64,000 nucleotides of DNA from contig NZ_JACJSE010000004.1 in the NCBI RefSeq assembly GCF_014698045.1, forward strand, positions 186,001-250,000, in the 5' to 3' direction. This DNA comes from Aulosira sp. FACHB-615 (GTDB lineage Bacteria; Cyanobacteriota; Cyanobacteriia; Cyanobacteriales; Nostocaceae). The position numbers and the translations under genes were made by a program. The notes beneath the pieces were generated by a model. The model was not told the DNA's origin. It saw only the letters and a list, made by a program, of their open reading frames with translations, and made no database searches. Below, in pieces: positions 26,959 to 35,603 of the stretch (the stretch's first letter is position 1; each line of letters opens with the position of its first letter).

Positions 26959-27384
26959 ATGCAACAATTTAAGACTTTACTCCGCGTCCGCCATTATGAA
27001 ATGGATGCTTTAGGGCATGTTAATAATGCCGTTTACCAAAACTATTTAGAACAAGCAGCCATCGAACACTCAGAATATCTCGGTGTAACTTTAGATGTTT
27101 ATCGAGAGTTAGGTGGTGTTTTTGTGATGCGCCGGGTGGAAATTGACTATCTCCGGCCAGCAGTGGCAGGTGATACTCTAGAAGTGACCACCTGGTTAAA
27201 AGAAATGCGTGGTACCCGTGCTTTTCGATGCTATGAAATCCGCAAACAAAGCGAAGCTGATTTATTAGTCACTGCGGCAGCACTCTGGGTATGGGTAGAT
27301 GCTAAAACCATGCGTCCAAAACCAATCCCTCACAAAATTTCTGATAAGTTTTTGCAACTTCAAAACTTAAGTGTGGCTGAATAA
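26959..27384 (+). CDS. Acyl-CoA thioesterase, 4HBT (hotdog) family
   Basis: 141 residues, single hotdog domain. The catalytic signature YEMDALGHVNNAVYQNYLEQA (Asp16 region, written here in two pieces: YEMDALGHVNN, AVYQNYLEQA) is clear, as is the second half FRCYEIRK...WVWVDAKTMRPKPIP. Hydrolyses acyl-CoA or acyl-ACP thioesters; members include 4-hydroxybenzoyl-CoA thioesterase and YbgC. In cyanobacteria one homologue works in phylloquinone synthesis (DHNA-CoA thioesterase), so that is a possible role. Stand-alone gene. Confidence 0.87.
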   Translation: MQQFKTLLRVRHYEMDALGHVNNAVYQNYLEQAAIEHSEYLGVTLDVYRELGGVFVMRRVEIDYLRPAVAGDTLEVTTWLKEMRGTRAFRCYEIRKQSEADLLVTAAALWVWVDAKTMRPKPIPHKISDKFLQLQNLSVAE

Positions 27385-27400
27385 TTAACCAAGAATGTAT

Positions 27401-28039
27401 TTAGCAAAATTCAGCTTCTTGGGGAATTGGCTGGTATGTAATACTGATGTATCCAGGTTGAGCTTTGATACGTTCTATCCATTTTTGAATTGCGGGAAAT
27501 CGGGATAAATCAAAACCACCTTCATCAGCTACATGGGTATAAGCAAACAAAGCAATATCAGCAATGGTATAGCGATCGCCAACAAAATACCAACGAGATT
27601 GCAGATGATTTTCCATCACTCTTAATGCGGCGTAACCTGGTTCTTGCTTTTGTGCTAACGCCGCTTGATATTCTTGAGCTTTCCCTAAAATTGAAATCCA
27701 AAATCGTGATGTGGCAATATAAGGTTCATGACTATATTGTTCAAAAAATAACCATTGCAAAACCTGTGCTTTTAAGAAGCGATCGTAAGGTAAAAATTCT
27801 GTGTATTCGCTAAGATAAGCCAAAATGGCATTTGATTCTGTTAAGTATTTCCCTGGTTCAATTTCCAAAACAGGTATTTTGCCATTCGGATTTTTATTTA
27901 AGAAATCAGGTGTCCGACTTTCTCCCTTTAAGATATTCACCTCGATTCTGTCATAGGGAATACCCATTTGTGATAATAAAAGACGTACCTTATAGCCATT
28001 ACCGGAGGGTAAAAAATCGTACAGACGTAGCGTTTCCAT
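27401..28039 (-). CDS. Glutathione S-transferase family protein
   Basis: 212 residues. N-terminal thioredoxin-like domain (LRLYDFLPSGNGYKVRLLLS, then NPNGKIPVLEI and the glutathione gamma-Glu site TESNAILAYLSE), followed by the helical C-terminal domain with GDRYTIADIALFAYTHVA, the usual N-capping box. The usual catalytic Ser/Tyr/Cys is near residue 10 (Ser9-Gly-Asn), so a Ser/Asn-type GST is likely. Converges on the thioesterase gene with 16 bases between stops. Confidence 0.9.
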   Translation of the reverse strand: METLRLYDFLPSGNGYKVRLLLSQMGIPYDRIEVNILKGESRTPDFLNKNPNGKIPVLEIEPGKYLTESNAILAYLSEYTEFLPYDRFLKAQVLQWLFFEQYSHEPYIATSRFWISILGKAQEYQAALAQKQEPGYAALRVMENHLQSRWYFVGDRYTIADIALFAYTHVADEGGFDLSRFPAIQKWIERIKAQPGYISITYQPIPQEAEFC

Positions 28040-28251
28040 GCCAAAAAGATGATGAAGAGTATTAAGAGAAATGAGACTCTAAAATACAATATCTTACAAA
28101 ATGTTTCGAGTTAAACAGGATAATTATTTTCCTTTTAAGCATCTTCATGAAAACTAGATTTATCTGAGAAAATAAAAAAACAATTATTGATTATTTCTAG
28201 TATTTATCAACTTTAAATGTGCAATTTAATTCCAGGGGAGAACTTAAAAAT

Positions 28252-28953
28252 ATGTGTGGAAGATTTACCTTAAATCAGTCAGCAGAGTCTCTCAGTAAGG
28301 CTTTCAATCTCCTACAAGTTCCCGATTTAGCTGCTCAATATAACATTGCACCTACACAAATGGTGCCAACAGTGCTACATCAACCCAGCAAAGAACAGTA
28401 TGAATTTCAACAATTACGTTGGGGGTTGATTCCGAGTTGGGCAAAAGATGCAAAAATGGGAGTCAAGCTGATTAACGCCAGAGCCGAAACTGTATCAGAA
28501 AAACCAGCTTTTCGAGCAGCTTTCAAGCGCCGACGCTGCTTAGTCATAGCTGATGGCTTTTATGAGTGGCAAAAGCTACAAAGTAAAAAACAGCCATTTT
28601 ATTTTCGCCTGCAAGATGAGAAACCCTTTGGTTTTGCAGGATTATGGGATGTATGGCACTCACCCGAAGGAGAAGAGATCGCTTCTTGTACAATTATCAC
28701 TACAACAGCTAACGAATTGTTAGCACCAATCCATGAGCGAATGCCAGTCATTTTGGCACCAGAAGATTACGATTTGTGGCTAGATACACAAGTACAAGCA
28801 CCCGAAAAACTTCAGCCACTGTTAGATCCTTATCCTGCGGAAGCAATGACAGCTTACCCCGTGGCCAATTTGGTCAACAAGCCCCAGCACAACAGTCCAG
28901 AATGTATTATGCCTCTTAGTGAGGAGAATGGCCTGCCAAATCAGTTAAATTAA
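28252..28953 (+). CDS. SRAP-family DNA-protein crosslink sensor (YedK/HMCES)
   Basis: 233 residues from ATG 28252 (after AGGGGAG). The Met is removed to expose Cys2, which forms a covalent thiazolidine link with abasic sites in single-stranded DNA and so shields them. MCGRFTLNQ is the conserved start. Other active-site elements are LINARAET (Asn), IADGFYEWQ (Glu) and IHERMPVIL (His). The longer open frame from 28219 would bury Cys2 and was rejected. Length and order match the family. Confidence 0.95.
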   Translation: MCGRFTLNQSAESLSKAFNLLQVPDLAAQYNIAPTQMVPTVLHQPSKEQYEFQQLRWGLIPSWAKDAKMGVKLINARAETVSEKPAFRAAFKRRRCLVIADGFYEWQKLQSKKQPFYFRLQDEKPFGFAGLWDVWHSPEGEEIASCTIITTTANELLAPIHERMPVILAPEDYDLWLDTQVQAPEKLQPLLDPYPAEAMTAYPVANLVNKPQHNSPECIMPLSEENGLPNQLN

Positions 28954-29085
28954 CTATTGAGTGCTGAGTGCTGAGTAAAAATACAAGCCTCTCTACCCTA
29001 ATAAGGTGTATGCACCCAACCGTGAAACCCTGCAATTCCTAAAAGCATCTTTTGAGCTAGTAGCTGTACAACTATAGAGGCAGTT
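28954..29085. other. Short spacer with AGTGCTG heptads and ycf3 leader
   Basis: Starts with two to three AGTGCTG units (28957-28976); the rest is the ycf3 upstream region. No clear promoter boxes. Confidence 0.4.
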
Positions 29086-29607
29086 ATGCCAAGAACACAG
29101 AAAAACGATAACTTTATTGACAAATCTTTTACAGTTATGGCGGATATCATTCTGAAGATTCTGCCAGCTAACAGAAAAGCTAAAGAAGCATTTGTTTATT
29201 ACCGAGATGGGATGTCCGCCCAAGCAGAAGGCGAATATGCCGAAGCTTTGGAATATTATGAAGAAGCCCTCACCCTCGAAGAAGATCCCTACGATCGCAG
29301 TTATATTTTCTATAACATGGGGCTAATTTACGCTAGTAATGGTGATCATGAGAAAGCCTTAGAACTGTATCACCAAGCAATTGAAACTAACCCACGTCTG
29401 CCCCAAGCCTTAAATAACATCGCCGTAATTTATCATTACAAAGGCGAAAAAGCCAAAGAAGCTGGAGATAATGACGGTGGTGAAGCTTTGTTTGACCAAG
29501 CAGCCGATTATTGGATCAGAGCCATACGCATGGCTCCCAATAACTACATTGAAGCGCAAAACTGGCTAAAAACCACTGGCCGGATACAAATTGACGTATT
29601 CTTTTAG
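29086..29607 (+). CDS. ycf3: Photosystem I assembly protein Ycf3
   Basis: 173 residues. Thylakoid-associated chaperone that holds PsaA and PsaB during photosystem I assembly. Three TPR units can be placed: AKEAFVYYRDGMSAQAEGEY onward (about 31-64), YIFYNMGLIYASNGDHEKALELYHQAI (about 70-100) and PQALNNIAVIYHYKGEKA with the extended loop (about 105-140). The N-terminal MPRTQKNDNFIDKSFTVMAD is the typical Ycf3 lead. Followed by gatC 75 bases later. Confidence 0.96.
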   Translation: MPRTQKNDNFIDKSFTVMADIILKILPANRKAKEAFVYYRDGMSAQAEGEYAEALEYYEEALTLEEDPYDRSYIFYNMGLIYASNGDHEKALELYHQAIETNPRLPQALNNIAVIYHYKGEKAKEAGDNDGGEALFDQAADYWIRAIRMAPNNYIEAQNWLKTTGRIQIDVFF

Positions 29608-29680
29608 TTATTTGTCATTAGTCCTTTGTTATCTGTAAGGACTAACGACAAATCACCAATCACCAATGACAAATGACAAT
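29608..29680. repeat. Inverted short repeats between ycf3 and gatC
   Basis: TTTGTCATTAGTCCTT faces ACGACAAATCACCAATCACC-type units, so the spacer folds on itself (TTTGTCATT against AATGACAAA). Heptad-like, STRR class; it may weaken readthrough to gatC. Confidence 0.5.
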
Positions 29681-29682
29681 TT

Positions 29683-29976
29683 ATGATTGATCGTGACCAA
29701 GTTCATAAAGTAGCTCTGCTGGCTCGGTTAGAATTAACACCAGCAGAAGAAGAGCAATTTACCACTCAGTTAGGAAACATTTTGGAATATGTAGAACAAC
29801 TGAGTGAACTAGATGTGAGTGATGTGCTACCAACTACACGCGCAATTGATGTCAGCAACGTGACACGCGAGGATGAGTTACAACCGTATCCAGACAGAGA
29901 TGCGATCCTCGATAGTGCGCCTGAGCAAGAAGGCGAATATTTCAAAGTCCCAAAAATCCTCAACAGCGAAGAGTAG
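29683..29976 (+). CDS. gatC: Glu-tRNA(Gln)/Asp-tRNA(Asn) amidotransferase subunit C
   Basis: 97 residues, standard GatC length. Stabilises the GatCAB complex that converts Glu-tRNA(Gln) to Gln-tRNA(Gln). The N-terminal VHKVALLARLELTPAEEEQF and the belt segment LPTTRAIDVSNVTREDE, then FKVPKIL at the C-terminus, are family hallmarks. GatA and GatB are not in this window, as usual in cyanobacteria. Confidence 0.96.
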   Translation: MIDRDQVHKVALLARLELTPAEEEQFTTQLGNILEYVEQLSELDVSDVLPTTRAIDVSNVTREDELQPYPDRDAILDSAPEQEGEYFKVPKILNSEE

Positions 29977-30336
29977 TAATTACGAAGGCAAAAGGTAAAA
30001 GGTAAAAGGTAAAAGGTAAAAGTAAAAAGAAAATTTTTGCCTTTTTACAACGCTCAGTCCTGAGTGCTGAGTGCTGAGTGCTGAGTAAGAAGAAAGAGGA
30101 AGGAAGTACTTCTGCACTATGGTAAAAGCCCCGCCCGATGTTAAGCGGAATCCTATTACCGAGAGAAGGTTGATACCCCACCCCTGGCGATGCACTGAGC
30201 TTGTCGAAGTGTGGGTGGTCTTTTTAACTCAGCACTCAGCACTTTTAACTCAGCACTCTTCATTTTTGACCCTCCGAATTTTAGATTTTGGATTTAATCT
30301 AAAATCGCAAATCTAAAATCCAAAATTGGTTGACTT
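29977..30336. other. 360-bp spacer of tandem repeats
   Basis: Contains AAAAGGT x4 (about 29996-30025), AGTGCTG x4 (about 30058-30086), its inverse CTCAGCA (30225-30263) and a GATTTTGGATTTAATCTAAAATC hairpin-like patch near 30286-30326. Minor open frames here are repeat artefacts. Both repeat arms of AGTGCTG face each other and could form a large cruciform. Confidence 0.6.
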
Positions 30337-30957
30337 CTAAGGATTATAGTTACGGCATTCTGGCGCATTGGGATTTTCTCGACAGTATTCTTCAAAAGAA
30401 ACTTTTGCCGAAACCATCGCTTCAGCTTTTTGATGGGCGGCTTCTGCTTGCAGTTCTTCCACCTCATCCCAAGCAGCAGCGCAGGCTTTAGAATAAGCAC
30501 CATGTTGGGTACAAATAGCGCGAGCAGTTTCAACCGCTTTTTGAATTTTTTCGTCTAACCTGAGTGCTGTTGGGGCTTCGATAAAATTACTCTTGGTCAA
30601 AATATCTGTAATTGAGATAATACCTAACAGCTTGCCTTGAATAACTGGCGCTCTGCGAATACCAGTATTGGCAAACAACCGCGCTACATATTCCACACTT
30701 AACTCAGGATTAACGACAATACAGGGTTTGCTCATAATTTCATAAACCCGTACTAGCTTTGGGTCTTTACCGTAGGCTATTACCTTATAGACAATATCTG
30801 TTTCGCTAACCATACCATAGGCATCATTATCATAGCGACGATCTACAACCAAGGCACGCAAGTTATGGTCTTTCATCAGCCGGACGGCTTCAGCAACAGT
30901 GGCAGAACCGCGAATGGTAATTACATCCTTGGTCATGATATCTTCAGCTTTCATCAT
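30337..30957 (-). CDS. CBS-domain protein
   Basis: 206 residues, two CBS motifs in tandem (about 1-60 and 75-130), forming a Bateman module that binds adenosyl ligands (ATP, AMP, SAM). Seen: MKAEDIMTKDVITIRGSATV and GIISITDILTKS. The C-terminal third is helical, has a short CRENPNAPECRNYNP tail with two cysteines and no catalytic domain. Role is likely energy sensing or control of a partner protein; none is adjacent. AGGAG supports the ATG start. Confidence 0.87.
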   Translation of the reverse strand: MMKAEDIMTKDVITIRGSATVAEAVRLMKDHNLRALVVDRRYDNDAYGMVSETDIVYKVIAYGKDPKLVRVYEIMSKPCIVVNPELSVEYVARLFANTGIRRAPVIQGKLLGIISITDILTKSNFIEAPTALRLDEKIQKAVETARAICTQHGAYSKACAAAWDEVEELQAEAAHQKAEAMVSAKVSFEEYCRENPNAPECRNYNP

Positions 30958-31361
30958 TGCTGTAGTCTCCTGGTAAATAGCATAGGAGGAGGGGAGATAG
31001 GGAAAGCAGAGGGAGCAGAGGAGTAGCGGAGCAGAAGGATAATTAGCTAATTTTTTCTTCCCTATTCCCCACTCCCCACTCCCTACTCCCTATTCTCTAT
31101 TCCCCATTCGCTACCACAAAGTTAGTGCAGGTTGGAATTTATGATGTTATCGAAAGTGACCGAAGCTCACTATGTCGGCATAATGATTTTGTGAAAGTAT
31201 GAAGTGGGAAAACTCTAGTATGAAATTTTATACTTAAACCTGCATTTTTTATCCGTAATCAGGCTAGGATGATCACAGCATCATCCAACTACGGCTGCAA
31301 CTGTTTTGCTGTAAGTTTGCACCCAGGTATACCGTCTGCCAGTAAATTCTGAGACTCTGCT
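30958..31361. other. 404-bp spacer
   Basis: Includes CTCCCCACTCCCTACTCC heptads (about 31058-31112) and an AT-rich region before the next gene. Both genes point away from it, so two promoters are expected. A weak TATGAAAT box lies near 31220. Nothing else was seen. Confidence 0.45.
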
Positions 31362-32519
31362 ATGTCAAATCGTCATTATCCACCCGCTTACTTACGTTAT
31401 CTCAAAGCTAGGTTATGGAATTTTAGCAAGCCTGCTTTTTGGGGAACAGCGATTTTTTTATCAGTGCTAGGGCTAGTAATTCGAGAATACTGGACTAACC
31501 CAGATGCGTTTACTGGCAAACAAGACGGCGAAGCCACAGCACAACAAGCTGATAATTCTTCTCTGTCGGATGAAGATAAAGCGATCGCAGCTGATATTGA
31601 TAATTTACCAGTTCTGTATAATGATACTGACCAAGCAAGCACTCAAGTAATTACCAGTTCCTCTACAGATAACTCTAAACCGAAAAAAGGTAAAGATTTT
31701 TTACAGGATGTAATTAACAAGCAAAAATCTTCTAAGAATACTAAATCAATTCCCAACTTAGAAACCAGTGGTGGTACATCTGGATTTGATAGTAAAAATC
31801 CTTTTGTTGCTCAAACTGAAAGTTTATTAAAGTTTGGCATCCAAAATAGTAGCGGTAATCAGTTGTTAAATTCTTCCTCTCAACCACAAGAGACAACCAA
31901 TAACCCTTATGCAGTGGGAACCAGTACCACCCAGCCACCAAACAATCCCTACAACTCTATTACCTCTTCAACAACCACTCTTCCACCCTCAACTAACCAA
32001 ACAACACCGTCTAATATTAATAGTGCAACCACCAATCCCGGCAATAGCTTTGGTCAAACTCCATACACCGGGCTTTCGCAGAATTTATCGAACGTTAACG
32101 GCACAACTACAAATTTCAGCAATAATTCCGGTATAACTTCCTATACTTCCCTTCCCCAAAGTGTACCGACAAATACGCAGAATTTCCTCCCTAACACCAG
32201 TTTAAATAGTGGGACAAGTTACATCCAGCCAACTGTAACCAGTCAGCCAACAAATTATTATAACGGTGTCAACACTGCCCAGCCTTTGACTAATTCAGTA
32301 CCATCAATAAACACAACACAACCTATTAATTCAGTTGCACCAACTACCACTACACCCACTACTGTACAGAATTCCTCTGCATATATTGTGACACCATCGG
32401 CTCCTGCCAGTTATCAAGACAACCGCTATTTTAGGGGTTTACCAGTTCAAATACCTTCTAATACTTCCATTCCCGGACAGTATACAGGTGGTGTGCAAGG
32501 AAATCCCTATGGTTATTAA
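31362..32519 (+). CDS. Membrane-anchored Ser/Thr/Asn/Pro-rich protein
   Basis: 385 residues. A single hydrophobic segment (about 24-42, PAFWGTAIFLSVLGLVIREYW) with basic residues before it anchors the N-terminus; the rest is likely outside the cytoplasm. After an acidic and Lys-rich part, residues 160-370 are low complexity: Asn, Thr, Ser, Pro, Gln repeats such as QPTVTSQPTNY and PPSTNQTTPSN. No recognised domain. The composition suggests an extended cell-surface or envelope linker. It precedes a peptidoglycan-type dipeptidase. Confidence 0.75.
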   Translation: MSNRHYPPAYLRYLKARLWNFSKPAFWGTAIFLSVLGLVIREYWTNPDAFTGKQDGEATAQQADNSSLSDEDKAIAADIDNLPVLYNDTDQASTQVITSSSTDNSKPKKGKDFLQDVINKQKSSKNTKSIPNLETSGGTSGFDSKNPFVAQTESLLKFGIQNSSGNQLLNSSSQPQETTNNPYAVGTSTTQPPNNPYNSITSSTTTLPPSTNQTTPSNINSATTNPGNSFGQTPYTGLSQNLSNVNGTTTNFSNNSGITSYTSLPQSVPTNTQNFLPNTSLNSGTSYIQPTVTSQPTNYYNGVNTAQPLTNSVPSINTTQPINSVAPTTTTPTTVQNSSAYIVTPSAPASYQDNRYFRGLPVQIPSNTSIPGQYTGGVQGNPYGY

Positions 32520-32603
32520 GTTTTTGACCAAATTGGGATAGATAGTATGATTTAAGATTCTGGAAAGTAAACCAAAATCTTAAATCTAAACACCAAAATT
32601 GGT

Positions 32604-33311
32604 ATGAGACCTTATCACCATATCCCCATTGTTGAATGCGGTGAACCACTGGTAGAAATTCCTTTGCATCTGTTTGCGGTGGAGTCTCCCCATCCTTATG
32701 AAAAGTTAGGCGCTATTTATGGAGAATATTCGCCTTATTATCTCCGCCAAAGTGTTGTAGACAATTTAATCAAAGCTCAAAATTATTTAGAATTGCTGCA
32801 TCCTCATTGGCATATTCAAATTTTTGATGGTTATCGTCCGGTGACTGTACAGCAGTTTATGGTCGATTATAGCTTCGGGACGGCGTTACAAGACAGGGGA
32901 CTGATAGAAGCTGAGTTATCGCCAACCCAACGCCAAGAAATTTGGGAGGCGGTTTATCAAATTTGGGCGGTTCCGAGTCTGGATGAAAAAACGCCGCCGC
33001 CTCATAGTACCGGGGCTGCGATAGATGTGACATTAGTTGATGATGCAGGGCTAATAGTAGATATGGGTTCGCCGATTGATGAGTTGTCAGAGCGATCGCA
33101 TCCCGATTACTATGCTCATCATCCCCACCCCCAAGCACAAAAATATCATACCCACCGTCAGCTTTTAAATGATGTCATGTTAAAAGCTGGCTTTCAACGT
33201 AATCCTAGAGAATGGTGGCACTTTTGTTTTGGGGATCAAATGTGGGCATGGCTGAATAATCAAGCAAATCCCGCTAAGAACTTTACAGCGCGTTATGGTC
33301 GAATTCTGTAA
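32604..33311 (+). CDS. D-alanyl-D-alanine dipeptidase (VanX/DdpX family)
   Basis: 235 residues, peptidase M15D. The zinc site is in HSTGAAIDVTLVDD (His and Asp ligands, about 135-146) and the third His in EWWHFCFGD (near 205). FDGYRPVTVQQ supplies the substrate-guiding Arg. Cleaves D-Ala-D-Ala, either for peptidoglycan recycling or nutrient use; in cyanobacteria it is unlinked to vancomycin resistance genes. No signal peptide seen, so cytoplasmic. Confidence 0.9.
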   Translation: MRPYHHIPIVECGEPLVEIPLHLFAVESPHPYEKLGAIYGEYSPYYLRQSVVDNLIKAQNYLELLHPHWHIQIFDGYRPVTVQQFMVDYSFGTALQDRGLIEAELSPTQRQEIWEAVYQIWAVPSLDEKTPPPHSTGAAIDVTLVDDAGLIVDMGSPIDELSERSHPDYYAHHPHPQAQKYHTHRQLLNDVMLKAGFQRNPREWWHFCFGDQMWAWLNNQANPAKNFTARYGRIL

Positions 33312-33489
33312 CCAAGTTCTGAGTGCTGAGTAGTCATTGATATATTCTCCCTTATCTTCCCTATCCTCTCAAAAGTCATGATGCTACTAAAATTTTACAG
33401 ACAATCATTGCCCAAAATCGGCATACTGAAATAAGGAGAGCAGTGCAAACAGCTCCCTGCTTTCCAAAATGTGAAGGTGTAAAGTAAAA

Positions 33490-34029
33490 ATGAGACGTAA
33501 ATCTACTGGTAGATCAGCCACAACATCTAAACCACCGGCTTTTCAGCCTTCTCTGTTCAACCTCACCACGATCGCTGTTTTGGGAGGTGTGCTAGTTTTA
33601 GGTATTGGCATTGGCATTGCTTTTAGCTCCACAACTACATTAACGCCCTCCAACGTAGCTTCGCGGGAGTTTATTGATACAAAAGCCCCCAACCCAGAGA
33701 TTTGCGTACAATACGGCGCTAGTGCAATGGTGATGGATGCGAGATTATTTGTCACACTCAACCCATTTAACGTTTATGTTGCTCAACCAAGTATGCGTCC
33801 TGGATGTGTGTTACGGCAAAATAACTGGGCAATTTTAGAACAACGCAAACTTGTTACTTCTGATCAAGTCAGAGAATGTAAAAATCGTCTGAATACCTTT
33901 GGTTTTACAGGTAGTTTAGATAGCGAAAAACCTGATATTAGATGTATTTATCAAAACGAAGCAGCACAAAACTTCTTCACATCTCAACCAGGTGCAGTTG
34001 CATCGCCTCAAGAAACAGATAGATTTTAA
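33490..34029 (+). CDS. DUF3172 family protein, membrane-anchored
   Basis: 179 residues. A basic Ser/Thr/Pro-rich N-terminus, one hydrophobic helix (about 28-48), then a soluble domain with conserved cysteines (ICVQYG, RPGCVLR, RECKNRL, RCIYQ). This layout matches the cyanobacterial DUF3172 family of unknown function, recalled from memory. The domain probably lies in the periplasm or lumen where disulfides can form. Next gene on this strand is absent; a heptad array follows. Confidence 0.75.
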   Translation: MRRKSTGRSATTSKPPAFQPSLFNLTTIAVLGGVLVLGIGIGIAFSSTTTLTPSNVASREFIDTKAPNPEICVQYGASAMVMDARLFVTLNPFNVYVAQPSMRPGCVLRQNNWAILEQRKLVTSDQVRECKNRLNTFGFTGSLDSEKPDIRCIYQNEAAQNFFTSQPGAVASPQETDRF

Positions 34030-34052
34030 GAGAGGCTAGGGGCTGGTATTTT

Positions 34053-34082
34053 TACTCAGCACTCAGCACTCAGCACTCAGCA
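34053..34082. repeat. ACTCAGC heptads, four copies
   Basis: Inverse orientation of the AGTGCTG array at 13223. Located between two converging genes. Confidence 0.85.
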
Positions 34083-34090
34083 CTTTTAAC

Positions 34091-34924
34091 TTATGGCTTG
34101 GGAAGAGGTTGTCCAAACTCAATCACTGGGATTTGGACTTCATTAGATTGATAATTTGGTGTGCTTGGTGTTGTAGGGACGGGAAAATTAGGGTTGGCTA
34201 GGGGTGGAATATTATTCGCATTACTAGGTTGATTAGGAAAGTTTGCTGGAGGTAGAACTGAGCCTTGGATTTGATAGGGGTTACTGGGTGTGAGGGGAGG
34301 TACTGTGATGTAAGGTTGCTGTTGGTTATTAGAAATGGGCGGTAATGTACTTGGTAACTGTAGATAATTAGAGTTGGAATTTAAATTAGTAGGTGTTGGC
34401 GGATAGTAGTTATGAGAAGCTGGCGGTAGACTGTTAATACTAGGTTGTCTGTTAGTGGGTTGAATTGAGAGATTTGTACTAGAAGTAAAAGGACGCAATA
34501 CCCAGTGTGTGGGGTTGTATCTAGATACAGGTTGTAGTTTTACCTGATTGATGTCTAGATAAATTCCATCTGCTAAATCTAAAACAATCCGAGTTATGTT
34601 GGCGTTCAATTGGGAAACTCGGACTCGTTGAATTGCGCCAGAATAACTTTGCTTGGTTGCAACATAACCCAATTTAGTATCTGGCAAGTCAATAACCAGA
34701 CGTGGAGGTTGGGAAAGATAGAAATATTGCGGCTTTGTTGCTGCTGATAATATAAATTCCAGTTGTGCTGCTTCTGGATAAAATCGCCAATCGTTCAATT
34801 TAGCGATTTGTGCCGCATGAGTACTAGGAGTTTCTAAAGAAATTGCTGTGTAAAATCCCAGCAAACTGATGCTAACTCCCTGACTCCATAATAAAAACCA
34901 TTTAGGTTTTCGGTTTGTATACAT
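34091..34924 (-). CDS. AMIN-domain envelope protein
   Basis: 277 residues from ATG 34924, preceded by AAAGGAATC. N-terminal hydrophobic signal/anchor (about 12-32), then an AMIN domain (about 42-150: RFYPEAAQLEFILSA, PRLVIDLPDT, TRIVLDLADG), which binds peptidoglycan or targets septal and secretion proteins. The second half is Pro/Asn/Ser-rich and disordered. No amidase domain, so a binding or anchoring role is likely. Confidence 0.85.
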   Translation of the reverse strand: MYTNRKPKWFLLWSQGVSISLLGFYTAISLETPSTHAAQIAKLNDWRFYPEAAQLEFILSAATKPQYFYLSQPPRLVIDLPDTKLGYVATKQSYSGAIQRVRVSQLNANITRIVLDLADGIYLDINQVKLQPVSRYNPTHWVLRPFTSSTNLSIQPTNRQPSINSLPPASHNYYPPTPTNLNSNSNYLQLPSTLPPISNNQQQPYITVPPLTPSNPYQIQGSVLPPANFPNQPSNANNIPPLANPNFPVPTTPSTPNYQSNEVQIPVIEFGQPLPKP

Positions 34925-35070
34925 TATTTGATTCCTTTGCCACAAGAACCTTAATTTTGGAAGGGTGTAAGGGTTGGAAAAATATCTACCCTTTCACCAG
35001 CTAAACCCTTAGTTTTTAGTTTTCGTGCCTAACTTCACCCAATTTCTGACTTTCATAATTTACCCATATT

Positions 35071-35577
35071 TCAATGTGAATTTACTTTTTGTGACTTTTC
35101 TGGGGTTGATTGTTTAGCCGCAGTGAATCTCAAAGTTTGAGGAATGCCATTGACTGTGAATTGACCTGTAATTTTATCTTGATCTATCAGCTGTATTTGC
35201 ATAGCGATCGCCTGACTTGAGTTAGTCTGAGAGTTGGAATCAAGACACAGAATTTTTGGATCAACTTTGCCAGAAAAACTGATCTGTTGATTTTTCAAGA
35301 TACCTGTCAGTGAAGCTTGTTCAGCCTCTGCATTGGGGTTAACTGGTACTAAAGAGGCATTCAAGTAAATACCTGATTGTTGCATATTTAATACCAGAGA
35401 ATTTGCGGTTTCACAACTGGGTAATTTTGTCGCCAGAGTTAGAAGGTAGCGGCCATCAACTACAGGAGGGGCTTTGAGATTGCTTTCTCCATAGGCAGTG
35501 ACGGTTTTAAACAACAGTAACACTGAACCTATGGCTACTCCGTAGAAGGTTAAAGATTTAACATTCAAATGATTCAT
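35071..35577 (-). CDS. Secreted protein of unknown function
   Basis: 168 residues. Signal peptide or anchor at 8-26 (LTFYGVAIGSVLLLFKTVTA). The mature part has two cysteines (LPSCETA and ILCLDSN) and beta-rich sequence ending in ITGQFTVNGIPQTLRFTAAKQ. Lies 26 bases after the antiporter gene and so may be co-transcribed with it. No domain recognised. Confidence 0.75.
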   Translation of the reverse strand: MNHLNVKSLTFYGVAIGSVLLLFKTVTAYGESNLKAPPVVDGRYLLTLATKLPSCETANSLVLNMQQSGIYLNASLVPVNPNAEAEQASLTGILKNQQISFSGKVDPKILCLDSNSQTNSSQAIAMQIQLIDQDKITGQFTVNGIPQTLRFTAAKQSTPEKSQKVNSH

Positions 35578-35603
35578 CTGTTTAACTTGTGGAAATCCAA
35601 AAT

